From assembly GCA_030615425.1 (NCBI GenBank), contig JAUWZG010000022.1, positions 1 to 15,186 of the forward strand: a stretch of DNA of 15,186 nt, read 5' to 3'. Origin of the DNA: Dehalococcoidia bacterium (GTDB taxonomy: Bacteria; Chloroflexota; Dehalococcoidia; Dehalococcoidales; BS750m-G39). Positions within the stretch are counted from its first letter, which is position 1, and every line of letters starts with the position of its first letter. The notes under the pieces were generated by a model, which saw only the letters and a program-made list of their open reading frames with translations, was not told where the DNA came from and did not search any database. The translations under genes and the position numbers were made by a program. Shown in pieces: positions 1-6,191 of the stretch.

Positions 1-1
1 G

Positions 2-1873
2 ATTGCCTTTCTCATTGCCGATGGGGTGATTCCCAGCAACGAGGGGCGGGGCTATGTGCTGCGTCGACTGTTGCGTCGCACGGCGCTCTTTGGCAGAAGA
101 TTAGGGCTAGATAAACCGTTCTTGGCTGAAACAGCCAGGACAACTGTTGAGCTGATGGGGCACATTTACCCTGAGTTGGTCCAGAGACAGGATTTTATTC
201 TACAGGTAGTTGAGAATGAGGAAGCCAGGTTTGCTGAGACGCTTAGCACCGGGCTGGAGCTGCTGAATAACATCATGGCTGAGAGGGAGACCACTAGAGC
301 GGGGGAGATTTCAGGAGTAGATGCTTTTCGGTTATATGATACCTATGGCTTTCCTGTAGAGCTGACCACCGAGATTGCTGCCGACCGCGGCTTTTCCGTG
401 GACTTAGAAGGTTTTGAAAAGGAGATGGAGAAGCAGCGGGAAAGAGCCAAGGCTGCCCAGGTGAGTTGTGCAGATTGCGGCGCAAGGTTGAAGGAAAGTG
501 ATAAGGAATGTCCTAATTGTGGCTCTACTAGGAAAGCCTACAGCATAAAGGCTGGGGTCGAGATTGGCGTTAAGGTTACTGCAAGTGCTAAAACTGGAAA
601 AGCAACCTTGCGTGGGAGAGGAACTCTGAGAGCTAGGGCAACGGTACATAAAAGCTCATTTGTCGGCTATAGCAGCCTTAGCTGTAAATCTAAAATTATT
701 AACCTCCTGGTTGATAATAAGCCCGTAAAGAAGGTAAGGGAAGGTCAAGAGGCGAGCCTTATTTTAGAAACCACCCCCTTCTACGGGGAGATGGGGGGGC
801 AGGTTGGTGATACTGGTGAAATAGTCGGCTCTTCGGGTAAGTTTTTGGTCACCAATACCGTTAATGTCCCGCCCGACGTTATCGTTCACCAGGGCAAGGT
901 GGTTAAGGGCAGCCTGAGTGTTGGGGAGGAGGTCGAGGCAATAGTTGATGAAGGACGGCGACTCGATATCGCTCGCAATCATACCGCCACCCACCTTCTC
1001 CAGTTTGCTCTGCGCCAGGTTTTGGGGGAGCACGTCCAGCAGCGCGGCTCGCTGGTCGCCCCCGACCACCTCAGATTTGACTTCTCTCATCTGAAGGCGC
1101 TGACCGGGGAGCAAATAGCCGAGGTAAACCGCATCGTCAACGAAAAAATCCGCCAGAACCTGAGGGTATATGCTGAGGACATCCCCTATAAAAAGGCTAT
1201 GGAGGAGGGGGCGATAGCCCTGTTTGATGAAAAATATGGGGACACAGTCAGGGTATTGAAAATCGGTAAGCCGTTTATTAGCGCCGAGCTTTGTGGCGGC
1301 ACCCATGTTAGCTCGACTGGGGAGATAGGCCTCTTTCATATTATTGGCGAGAGCAGCATCGGCGCTGGATTGCGCCGCATTGAAGCCGTTACCGGCGAGG
1401 AAGCCGAAGCCTATATCAGCCAGCGCCTGTCCGATTCGCAGAAGGCGGCTGAACACCTGGACGCTGAGTTGGTTAAAGAACGTAAGCAAAGGCAAGCCTT
1501 GGAGAGAGAATTAGCCAGGAAAACCGCCGAATCTTTGCTGGCTCAGGCTGAGGTTATCAAGGGGGTAACCGTGCTGGCGGCCAAGATTCCCTCTTCCCGT
1601 ATGGAGATTTTGCGAGAAATGAGCGACATCATCAGGGATAAGCTTAAGAGCGCTATCGTCGTTCTGGGCACAGTTTATGAAGACAAGCCCGCTTTTCTGG
1701 CCGCCGTAACCCCGGACTTGGTGGCTAAGGGCTACGATGCCGGTAAGATAGTGAAACAGGTAGCTGAGGTGGCTGGCGGTAGTGGTGGGGGGAAAGCAAG
1801 CCTGGCTCAGGCCGGCGGTAAGGACAAGAAGAAACTGGATGAAGCCCTTAAGCTGGTAAAGAGCTTAATATAA
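2..1873 (+). CDS. alaS: Alanine--tRNA ligase, 5'-truncated by window edge
   Basis: Charges tRNA-Ala with alanine in the cytoplasm and hydrolyses mischarged Ser/Gly-tRNA-Ala. The open frame runs back to position 2, where it reads IAFLIADGVIPSNEGRGYVLRR, the hallmark end of the AlaRS aminoacylation core. The usual 250 or so N-terminal residues with the class II catalytic motifs lie outside the window. The editing domain is intact: HTATH at nt 980-994 and CGGTH at 1292-1306 supply its zinc and catalytic ligands. A coiled region follows at about 1430-1560, then a C-terminal C-Ala domain with the Gly-rich linker and AQAGGKD motif near 1776-1830. The odd part is an in-frame zinc-ribbon segment at 464-652, between the catalytic core and the TPFYGEMGGQVGDTG strand of the editing domain (listed separately). 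The stop overlaps the ruvX start (TAATG). Identity is certain; only the 5' end is missing. Confidence 0.98.
   Translation: MAFLIADGVIPSNEGRGYVLRRLLRRTALFGRRLGLDKPFLAETARTTVELMGHIYPELVQRQDFILQVVENEEARFAETLSTGLELLNNIMAERETTRAGEISGVDAFRLYDTYGFPVELTTEIAADRGFSVDLEGFEKEMEKQRERAKAAQVSCADCGARLKESDKECPNCGSTRKAYSIKAGVEIGVKVTASAKTGKATLRGRGTLRARATVHKSSFVGYSSLSCKSKIINLLVDNKPVKKVREGQEASLILETTPFYGEMGGQVGDTGEIVGSSGKFLVTNTVNVPPDVIVHQGKVVKGSLSVGEEVEAIVDEGRRLDIARNHTATHLLQFALRQVLGEHVQQRGSLVAPDHLRFDFSHLKALTGEQIAEVNRIVNEKIRQNLRVYAEDIPYKKAMEEGAIALFDEKYGDTVRVLKIGKPFISAELCGGTHVSSTGEIGLFHIIGESSIGAGLRRIEAVTGEEAEAYISQRLSDSQKAAEHLDAELVKERKQRQALERELARKTAESLLAQAEVIKGVTVLAAKIPSSRMEILREMSDIIRDKLKSAIVVLGTVYEDKPAFLAAVTPDLVAKGYDAGKIVKQVAEVAGGSGGGKASLAQAGGKDKKKLDEALKLVKSLI
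464..652 (+). other. Zinc-ribbon insertion within AlaRS
   Basis: In AlaRS the stretch between the RERARAA helix (here ending about nt 463) and the FVGY motif (about 659) is normally a short linker of roughly 15-20 residues. Here it is about 63 residues. It opens with CADCG (467-481) and CPNCG (509-523), a four-cysteine knuckle pair typical of a structural zinc ribbon. A Lys/Thr/Val-rich beta-type tract of about 40 residues follows. The frame is intact and the flanking AlaRS motifs are undamaged, so this is an accommodated insertion, not a disrupted gene. From memory, the CxxCG-x(9)-CPNCGS start followed by alternating Val/Lys resembles the N-terminus of small zinc-ribbon hypothetical proteins. 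That resemblance is not verified. Confidence 0.75.
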
Positions 1874-2295
1874 TGCGTAGCCTTGGACTTGACATTGGGG
1901 ATAGGAGGATTGGGGTAGCTCTCAGCGACCCCGAGGGCATATTAGCCAGCCCGCTTACTGTTATCAATCGCCGGGACGAGAGCTTTGATATAGAGGCTAT
2001 TACCGATATTATCCGCCAGCAACAGGTAGGGCAGGTTGTTGCCGGTCTGCCGCTCTCCATGGACGGCAGTATAGGCAAGCAGGCGGAGAAGGCAAAAGAT
2101 TTCGTCCAGAAGCTAAGTGAGCGGATTGAAGTTCCTGTAGAGTATAGGGATGAGCGTTTGACCACGGTATTGGCCGAGCGCCTGAAGCGGGCGTCTGGCG
2201 GCAAGAAAACTAGAAAAGCCAGGCACGATGCTCAGGCGGCGGCTATCATCCTGCAAGGTTACCTGGACGAAACACACGAGCCGAAGTTGACATAA
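1873..2295 (+). CDS. ruvX: RuvX/YqgF-family RNase H-fold nuclease
   Basis: Small RNase H-like protein of the YqgF family. In bacteria it is implicated in 5'-end maturation of pre-16S rRNA and, by fold, was proposed as a Holliday-junction resolvase. At 140 aa it is the usual family length. Family motifs are complete: LGLDIGDRRIGVALSD near the N-terminus with metal-binding Asp7, VVAGLPLSMDGS at 55-66, DERLTT at 93-98, and HDAQAAAIIL at 117-126 with Asp118. The start ATG overlaps the alaS stop by one base (TAATG), with only a weak purine stretch upstream, so translation is probably coupled to alaS. The alaS-ruvX pairing is common in bacteria. The stop is directly followed by the next gene's ATG. 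I see nothing unusual in it. Confidence 0.95.
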   Translation: MRSLGLDIGDRRIGVALSDPEGILASPLTVINRRDESFDIEAITDIIRQQQVGQVVAGLPLSMDGSIGKQAEKAKDFVQKLSERIEVPVEYRDERLTTVLAERLKRASGGKKTRKARHDAQAAAIILQGYLDETHEPKLT

Positions 2296-3417
2296 ATGGA
2301 TTTCAATCTTAGTGAACAGCAGAAGATGCTGCAGAGGATGGCAAAGGAGTTTGCCATCAAGTCGGTTAAGCCGCTAGCGGCTGAAATTGACTCCAGCGGG
2401 CAGTTTCCTTTTGACCTGGCCAGGGAAATGGGCAAAAAGGGATACCAGGGACTGCCCTATCCTGCTCAATACGGAGGTGGCGGGGCTGGTTATACCAGTT
2501 ATACTCTGGTGCTGGAGCAAATATGCCAGGTATCAATGACTGTTGGTGCCATTATGGCCATAAATACCGTCCCTGAGGAGGCGATATTCCGCTTCGGCAG
2601 CGAGGAACAAAAGAAGACCTTCTTGTCTCCTCTGGCGCAAGGTAAACTGCTGGGCGGGGTTGCCTTTACCGAAGCTGAGACCGGCTCCGACCCTCAAGCA
2701 ATCACCACCATGTCCAGGAAAAGCGGTGATGGCTATGTAATCACCGGTCAGAAACAATTTGTCGCTCTTGCCCCGGCAGCCGATTTAGTTCTGATCTTCG
2801 CCAAACGGGGAGGAAAGGGGTTAAACGCCTTTATCATTGATACCTCCTCTGTGGGGTATAACCTCCGTGAACCCTGTGAAACTATGGGGCTAAGGGGGTT
2901 GGGCACCTCGGTGGTATATCTTGATGACCTTTATGTACCTCAACAAAACCTGCTTGGGAAAGAAGGGCAGGGGTTTGACATCCTTCTTGAAGCTATATCT
3001 CTGGGGCGGTTGGGGGTGGCGGTGGAGGCGGTGGCGGTAGCTCAGGCAGCCTTGGAACTCTCCATGGATTATGCTAAGCAGAGGAAGTCCCAGGGTAAAC
3101 CGATTGCTCAACTACCGGCTATCCAGTGGCATCTTGCGGAGATGGCGAGCCGCGTAGAGGCTGGCAGGTGGCTGGTGTATCGGACTGCCTTCCTCCGTGA
3201 CCAAGGGTTAGATATTAAGTATGAATCTTCACTGGCTAAGCTCTTTGCCTCGCAAATAGCGGTTGAGGTCACCGGGATGGCAATGCAGGTTCATGGCTCG
3301 TATGGCACGATGAAGACTATGGAAGTAGAGCGGCTTTACCGGGATGCCAAGATGACCGAGATATATGTCGGCATCTCAGAAATACAGCGCAATATTATCG
3401 CCGAGCATTTAATTTAG
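2296..3417 (+). CDS. Acyl-CoA dehydrogenase family flavoprotein lacking canonical Glu
   Basis: FAD-dependent acyl-CoA dehydrogenase fold, 373 aa, close to the family norm of about 380. Visible landmarks in order: helical N-domain; middle beta-domain with AFTEAETGSDPQA (about 126-137) and the YVITGQKQF strand; C-terminal helical domain with RKSQGKPIAQLPAIQWHLAEM; and the terminal YRDAKMTEIY segment. In SCAD/MCAD the catalytic base is the Glu of the IYEGT motif. Here this reads IYVGIS, so Val358 (GTC, 3367-3369) replaces it. In isovaleryl- and long-chain enzymes the base is a Glu just before Arg in the (E/G)RL motif of an earlier helix; here that residue is Gly237. Neither standard base is present, so the substrate and even a desaturase reaction are uncertain. 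The start abuts the ruvX stop with no clear Shine-Dalgarno, implying coupling. There are no neighbouring etfAB or beta-oxidation genes to suggest a substrate. Confidence 0.88.
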   Translation: MDFNLSEQQKMLQRMAKEFAIKSVKPLAAEIDSSGQFPFDLAREMGKKGYQGLPYPAQYGGGGAGYTSYTLVLEQICQVSMTVGAIMAINTVPEEAIFRFGSEEQKKTFLSPLAQGKLLGGVAFTEAETGSDPQAITTMSRKSGDGYVITGQKQFVALAPAADLVLIFAKRGGKGLNAFIIDTSSVGYNLREPCETMGLRGLGTSVVYLDDLYVPQQNLLGKEGQGFDILLEAISLGRLGVAVEAVAVAQAALELSMDYAKQRKSQGKPIAQLPAIQWHLAEMASRVEAGRWLVYRTAFLRDQGLDIKYESSLAKLFASQIAVEVTGMAMQVHGSYGTMKTMEVERLYRDAKMTEIYVGISEIQRNIIAEHLI

Positions 3418-3427
3418 GGGGAGTCTT

Positions 3428-3446
3428 AGAGGGGCGAAGCCCCTCT
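3428..3446. repeat. Short perfect hairpin after the dehydrogenase gene
   Basis: An 8-bp inverted repeat, AGAGGGGC/GCCCCTCT, with a GAA loop starts 10 bp after the dehydrogenase stop. No T-tract follows, so it is a poor intrinsic terminator. It may protect the 3' end of the mRNA or belong to the REP-like repeat immediately downstream. Confidence 0.6.
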
Positions 3447-3457
3447 TGAAATTCTCC

Positions 3458-3486
3458 TCCCTCTCCCCTTTGTAAGGGGAGAGGGA
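3458..3486. repeat. REP-like palindromic repeat upstream of tgt
   Basis: A 13-bp perfect stem (3458-3470 with 3474-3486) has a 3-nt TGT loop. The sequence type is CCCTCTCCCC/GGGGAGAGGG followed by ATAAAGGGTGAGGGG. From memory this CT-rich palindrome with a trailing GGGTGAGGG tail is a common intergenic repeat in many bacterial genomes. Only one copy is in the window. Its tail runs right up to the tgt start codon and is the only G-rich ribosome-binding candidate there. Confidence 0.65.
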
Positions 3487-3500
3487 TAAAGGGTGAGGGG

Positions 3501-4682
3501 TTGGTAAGTAATCTCAATAGCTTCCGTTTAATACAAACCTGTCCCCGGAGCCAAGCCCGCGCCGGAGAGCTGCTAACGCCGCACGGGGCAGTACCCACGC
3601 CGGTGTTTCTGCCCGTGGGCAGTCAGGGAGTAATCAAAACGCTGACCCCGGCAGAGGTTAAAGCTATTGGGATAGCTATGGTATTGGCTAATACTTACCA
3701 TCTCTACTTAAGGCCAGGCATCAGCGTAATCGAGAAGGTAGGAGGTTTACATAAGTTTATGAGTTGGGACCAGGCTATTCTTACCGACAGCGGTGGCTAT
3801 CAGATATTCAGCTTGGCGCCGCTGCGTCGGGTAAGCGATGAGGGGGTTATATTCCGCTCCCATATTGACGGCAGCCAGCATCATCTTACCCCCGAGCTAA
3901 TTATTCAGTATCAGGAGAGCCTTGGTGCCGATATTATTATGGCTCTGGATGAGTGCCCGGCACATGACGATAGTTTTGACCAGGTGAAAAGGGCAACAGA
4001 GAGAACGCATAAGTGGGCGGAGAGATGCCAGAAAGCCCAAAAACGCCGTGACCAGGCGCTATACGCTATTGTGCAGGGTGGCATCTTCCCCAAGCTCCGG
4101 CGGCAATCGGCAGAATACCTCACTTCGTTAGACTTTCCTGGTTATGCTATCGGCGGATTAAGTATCGGAGAGCCCAAGAAGGTAACTCTAGCCATGATTG
4201 AAGAGACGGTGGCTTTATTGCCGGAGAATAAGCCACGATATCTTATGGGGGTAGGCTCTCCCGAGGATATCGTTGAGGCAGTAGCCAGGGGGTGTGATAT
4301 CTTTGATAGTGCCCTGCCTACCCGCGTCGCCCGAAATGGCGCCCTGTTTACCTGGCAGGGGAGGAGGAACATAAGTAATGCTGCCTATAGCCAGATGGAG
4401 CAGCCTATTGTTCCCGACTGCGATTGCTATACCTGCCGCAATTTCTCAGCCGCTTATCTCCACCACCTGTTTAGTTGCGACGAGCTATTAGCCTATAGAT
4501 TAGCTACTATTCATAACCTGAGTTTTATATGTAACTTAATGGCTAAAATAAGAGGTGCCATTGAGGATGGCACCCTCCTATCTTTCAAGGATAACTTCTT
4601 AGCTAGTTACCAGCCCACTGATGAGAGGATACGGCTCAGCCAGAAGCAAAAGTGGCTGGAAAGGCGAAACTTGAGCCAGTAG
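3501..4682 (+). CDS. tgt: tRNA-guanine transglycosylase (queuine/preQ1)
   Basis: Bacterial TGT swaps guanine 34 for preQ1 in the anticodon of Asp, Asn, His and Tyr tRNAs, as part of queuosine synthesis. The 393 residues form a complete enzyme: ARAGELLTPHGAVPTPVF start, DSGGYQIFSL with general base Asp96, a substrate loop with ALDECPAHD, GGLSIGEPK, and nucleophile Asp269 in DIFDSALPTR. The zinc site is C307-x-C309-x2-C312-x25-H338, exactly the family spacing. The start is TTG at 3501, the only standard in-frame start codon between the upstream in-frame stop (3447-3449) and the conserved FRLI segment. AGGGT at 3490-3494 serves as a plausible ribosome site and lies in the tail of the REP-like repeat. 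It is on the same strand as alaS-ruvX-dehydrogenase and probably in that transcription unit. It ends 4 bp from the stop of the convergent NIL gene. Confidence 0.97.
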   Translation: MVSNLNSFRLIQTCPRSQARAGELLTPHGAVPTPVFLPVGSQGVIKTLTPAEVKAIGIAMVLANTYHLYLRPGISVIEKVGGLHKFMSWDQAILTDSGGYQIFSLAPLRRVSDEGVIFRSHIDGSQHHLTPELIIQYQESLGADIIMALDECPAHDDSFDQVKRATERTHKWAERCQKAQKRRDQALYAIVQGGIFPKLRRQSAEYLTSLDFPGYAIGGLSIGEPKKVTLAMIEETVALLPENKPRYLMGVGSPEDIVEAVARGCDIFDSALPTRVARNGALFTWQGRRNISNAAYSQMEQPIVPDCDCYTCRNFSAAYLHHLFSCDELLAYRLATIHNLSFICNLMAKIRGAIEDGTLLSFKDNFLASYQPTDERIRLSQKQKWLERRNLSQ

Positions 4683-4686
4683 CTGA

Positions 4687-4929
4687 TTAAACGCTGGTTA
4701 TATCCTCACCAACCGGGTCAACCCTCACCCCTCTGGAGATAGCCCAGGCGATTCCAGCTTCAATATCCTTCTCCTCACCCTCAAGCTCCAGTTCTATCCA
4801 GCCTCTATCCTCGGTGGCGTCAGCCCGGTGGATATTGGTTGCCAGGTTGAACTGCTGACCAATAGTATAAATAATTGGCTCAGAGCTTACCTCCGGGGCA
4901 TAGGTAAGCATTACCCGCCGTTTTGCCAT
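4687..4929 (-). CDS. Standalone NIL-domain protein
   Basis: 80-aa protein made of a single NIL domain, the ACT-like fold known from the C-terminus of MetN methionine ABC ATPases and from NIL-ferredoxins. It aligns over its whole length with the N-terminal half of the diferredoxin at 6924-7334. Shared pattern: basic start with a hydrophobic strand (RRVMLTYAP / KRIVLHFPK), P-I-I/V, FNL/FNI, ELELEG/VLELSG, an acidic gap, then GI.....GVR(V/I). No cysteines and no cluster site. The start ATG at 4929 has a G-rich site (GGGGG) just upstream. It is the last gene of the minus-strand homocysteine operon and follows the lipoprotein after 81 nt. Inferred role: a small-ligand sensor or partner subunit for methionine/homocysteine metabolism. 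No catalytic function can be read from it. Confidence 0.85.
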   Translation of the reverse strand: MAKRRVMLTYAPEVSSEPIIYTIGQQFNLATNIHRADATEDRGWIELELEGEEKDIEAGIAWAISRGVRVDPVGEDITSV

Positions 4930-4931
4930 TT

Positions 4932-5021
4932 CTACCCCCTTTCCATCGGCATTCCCATTTTATATAGGCGCTGCCCGATGAGCCTTGCTTCATTGATAAT
5001 TCCCTCAATATTAGTGGGCAC
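4932..5021 (-). CDS. Possible 29-aa small ORF between lipoprotein and NIL genes
   Basis: GTG at 5021-5019 overlaps the end of the lipoprotein gene, and the frame reads to a TAG at 4934-4932, two bases before the NIL ATG. The peptide starts MPTNIEGIINEARLIGQR and ends LYKMGMPMERG. That is a convincing amphipathic helix with ordinary amino-acid usage, unlike typical intergenic translation. It would fill the only sizeable gap in the operon and couple translation on both sides. No clear Shine-Dalgarno precedes the GTG, and I do not recognise a family. It could also be a remnant of a longer gene. Confidence 0.35.
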   Translation of the reverse strand: MPTNIEGIINEARLIGQRLYKMGMPMERG

Positions 5022-5661
5022 CAGGGCAAGAGCACACTATAACATCTACGCTCTCACTGGCTTCACCACCTCTACCGTCGGTTACAGTAACGGTAATATA
5101 ATAGGTTCCATAGTCATTAGGAGCAACCCAAGTGACAGTATCCCCTTCCCCGGTAATGTTCCCGGCATCCGCTGACCAGGTATAGGTTAGCTCATCCTCA
5201 TCTGGGTCTGTGGCAACGCATATAATAGGGGTATTGGAAGCCTTTTCCACTCTGTGCCACTCTGCAGTCAGAATCTTAATAACCGGGGGGTGGTTGGGGG
5301 TTACTACATTGAGGGTTAGCTGTTCGGTGGCTATACCATCCCTGCCATCGCTTACTTCAACGGTGATGATGTAAACACCGGGGGCATCAGGCGCCATCCA
5401 GGTAACAGTAGAGCCTTCCCCGATGATATCGCCGTCGTCGGCTAACCAGGTATAGCTTAGCTCATCCTCATCCGGGTCTGAAACAGCACATTCAATTTGG
5501 CAGCTACCTGACGGGTTAATCTCCGCTCCATTAGTGGCGGTAAGGCTGGAGATGACTGGTAGTTGATTGTCTAGCACACAACAACCGCTAATGAAGAGGG
5601 TAGCAACAACCAAGATGATTAAACTGACTAGCCACTTTGGCTGACCAGAAATCAATTTCAT
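5011..5661 (-). CDS. Lipoprotein with two PKD/Ig-like repeats
   Basis: 216-aa exported lipoprotein. Residues 1-26 form a lipoprotein signal (basic start, hydrophobic VSLIILVVATLFI) ending in ISGC with acylation Cys27, followed by a second Cys28. The rest is two tandem PKD-like beta-sandwich repeats of about 90 residues. Each carries the same core: SDPDEDELSYTW or TDPDEDELTYTW, (N/D)I(I/T)GEG.TVTW.AP, Y.ITV.V(S/T)DGR.G.A. The final residues are VCSCPGAH, with a CxC pair. The start ATG shares one base with the MauE-like gene's stop (TAATG), so the two are translationally coupled. PKD domains usually mediate protein or carbohydrate contacts outside the membrane. No enzymatic domain is visible. 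Its place in the homocysteine operon is unexplained. Confidence 0.88.
   Translation of the reverse strand: MKLISGQPKWLVSLIILVVATLFISGCCVLDNQLPVISSLTATNGAEINPSGSCQIECAVSDPDEDELSYTWLADDGDIIGEGSTVTWMAPDAPGVYIITVEVSDGRDGIATEQLTLNVVTPNHPPVIKILTAEWHRVEKASNTPIICVATDPDEDELTYTWSADAGNITGEGDTVTWVAPNDYGTYYITVTVTDGRGGEASESVDVIVCSCPGAH
5175..5210. repeat. Internal DNA repeat of PKD lipoprotein, copy 1
   Basis: This 36-bp block matches 5445-5480 at 34 of 36 positions and encodes the conserved DPDEDEL.YTW strand of the second PKD repeat. The 270-bp offset is exactly 90 codons, as expected for in-frame domain duplication. Confidence 0.8.
5445..5480. repeat. Internal DNA repeat of PKD lipoprotein, copy 2
   Basis: Partner of 5175-5210 (34/36 identical). 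It encodes the DPDEDELSYTW strand of the first PKD repeat. Near-identity at the DNA level suggests recent duplication or gene conversion between the two domains. Confidence 0.8.
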
Positions 5662-6167
5662 TATGTATTCTGCTCTCCTTTCCGTTTAGTAAACCACCAT
5701 TGAAAAGTTAGAAAGCCAGCCGGGTGAAACAATATTATGATTATGGCAAAGAAAAGAAGCACAATATCCAGGGACAGGGCTTGCAATGGGGTCATGGCGC
5801 CGAAAAGCTCTTCCAATATCCCAAAACAGCCACATTGCCCAAATTCCTTACCCTGGCTTATTGCCCAGGCATTGTTGGCCATAAATCCGGCAATAAGCGG
5901 TAGGCTCAGAGTAGCGGCAATTCTGGGGAATACTCCCAGCAGCAGAAGCGCTCCCAGGATTATCTCAACCCAGGGAAGACCATGGCCAATAAGATTGGCT
6001 ACGGTGGGTGTCCAGAAAGACCCGAGGAGGGCATCAATAAATTCAGTCTGCCCCGGCAGCTTACCAGCGCCAGCTACCAGTAGCATCAGCCCCAGGAATA
6101 CACAGGGGACTATGACTATTAACACCCTTTCCCGTCTGCTTTTTAACTGCGGTTTCAGAAAGTCCAT
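5661..6167 (-). CDS. MauE/DoxX-like membrane protein with CGCFG motif
   Basis: 168-aa integral membrane protein with four hydrophobic segments, at about residues 15-35, 55-79, 82-103 and 128-150, and a basic N-terminus. It resembles the MauE branch of the DoxX-like superfamily: G-x-GK after helix 1, a Glu in helix 2 (PWVEIILGALLLLG), and FGQCGCFG at 109-116 with Cys112 and Cys114 in the loop before the last helix. MauE-type proteins are tied to maturation or disulfide chemistry of exported proteins. The CxC pair is consistent with thiol redox or sulfur handling at the membrane. The start ATG lies 24 nt after the UPF0280 stop with a weak ribosome site (GGTGATGATAG). The stop overlaps the lipoprotein start. 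Co-transcription with homocysteine genes suggests, but does not prove, a role in sulfur supply or redox. Confidence 0.82.
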   Translation of the reverse strand: MDFLKPQLKSRRERVLIVIVPCVFLGLMLLVAGAGKLPGQTEFIDALLGSFWTPTVANLIGHGLPWVEIILGALLLLGVFPRIAATLSLPLIAGFMANNAWAISQGKEFGQCGCFGILEELFGAMTPLQALSLDIVLLFFAIIIILFHPAGFLTFQWWFTKRKGEQNT

Positions 6168-6191
6168 TGAGCTATCATCACCACCTGCGTA

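Noticed and set aside
764..1495. 243-aa open frame on the minus strand inside alaS
   Set aside because: Antisense to the conserved AlaRS editing domain, no recognisable motifs and no ribosome site; a shadow of the real gene.
3428..3486. Intrinsic terminator between the dehydrogenase and tgt
   Set aside because: Two good hairpins, but neither is followed by a T-tract; better described as a hairpin and REP-like repeat.
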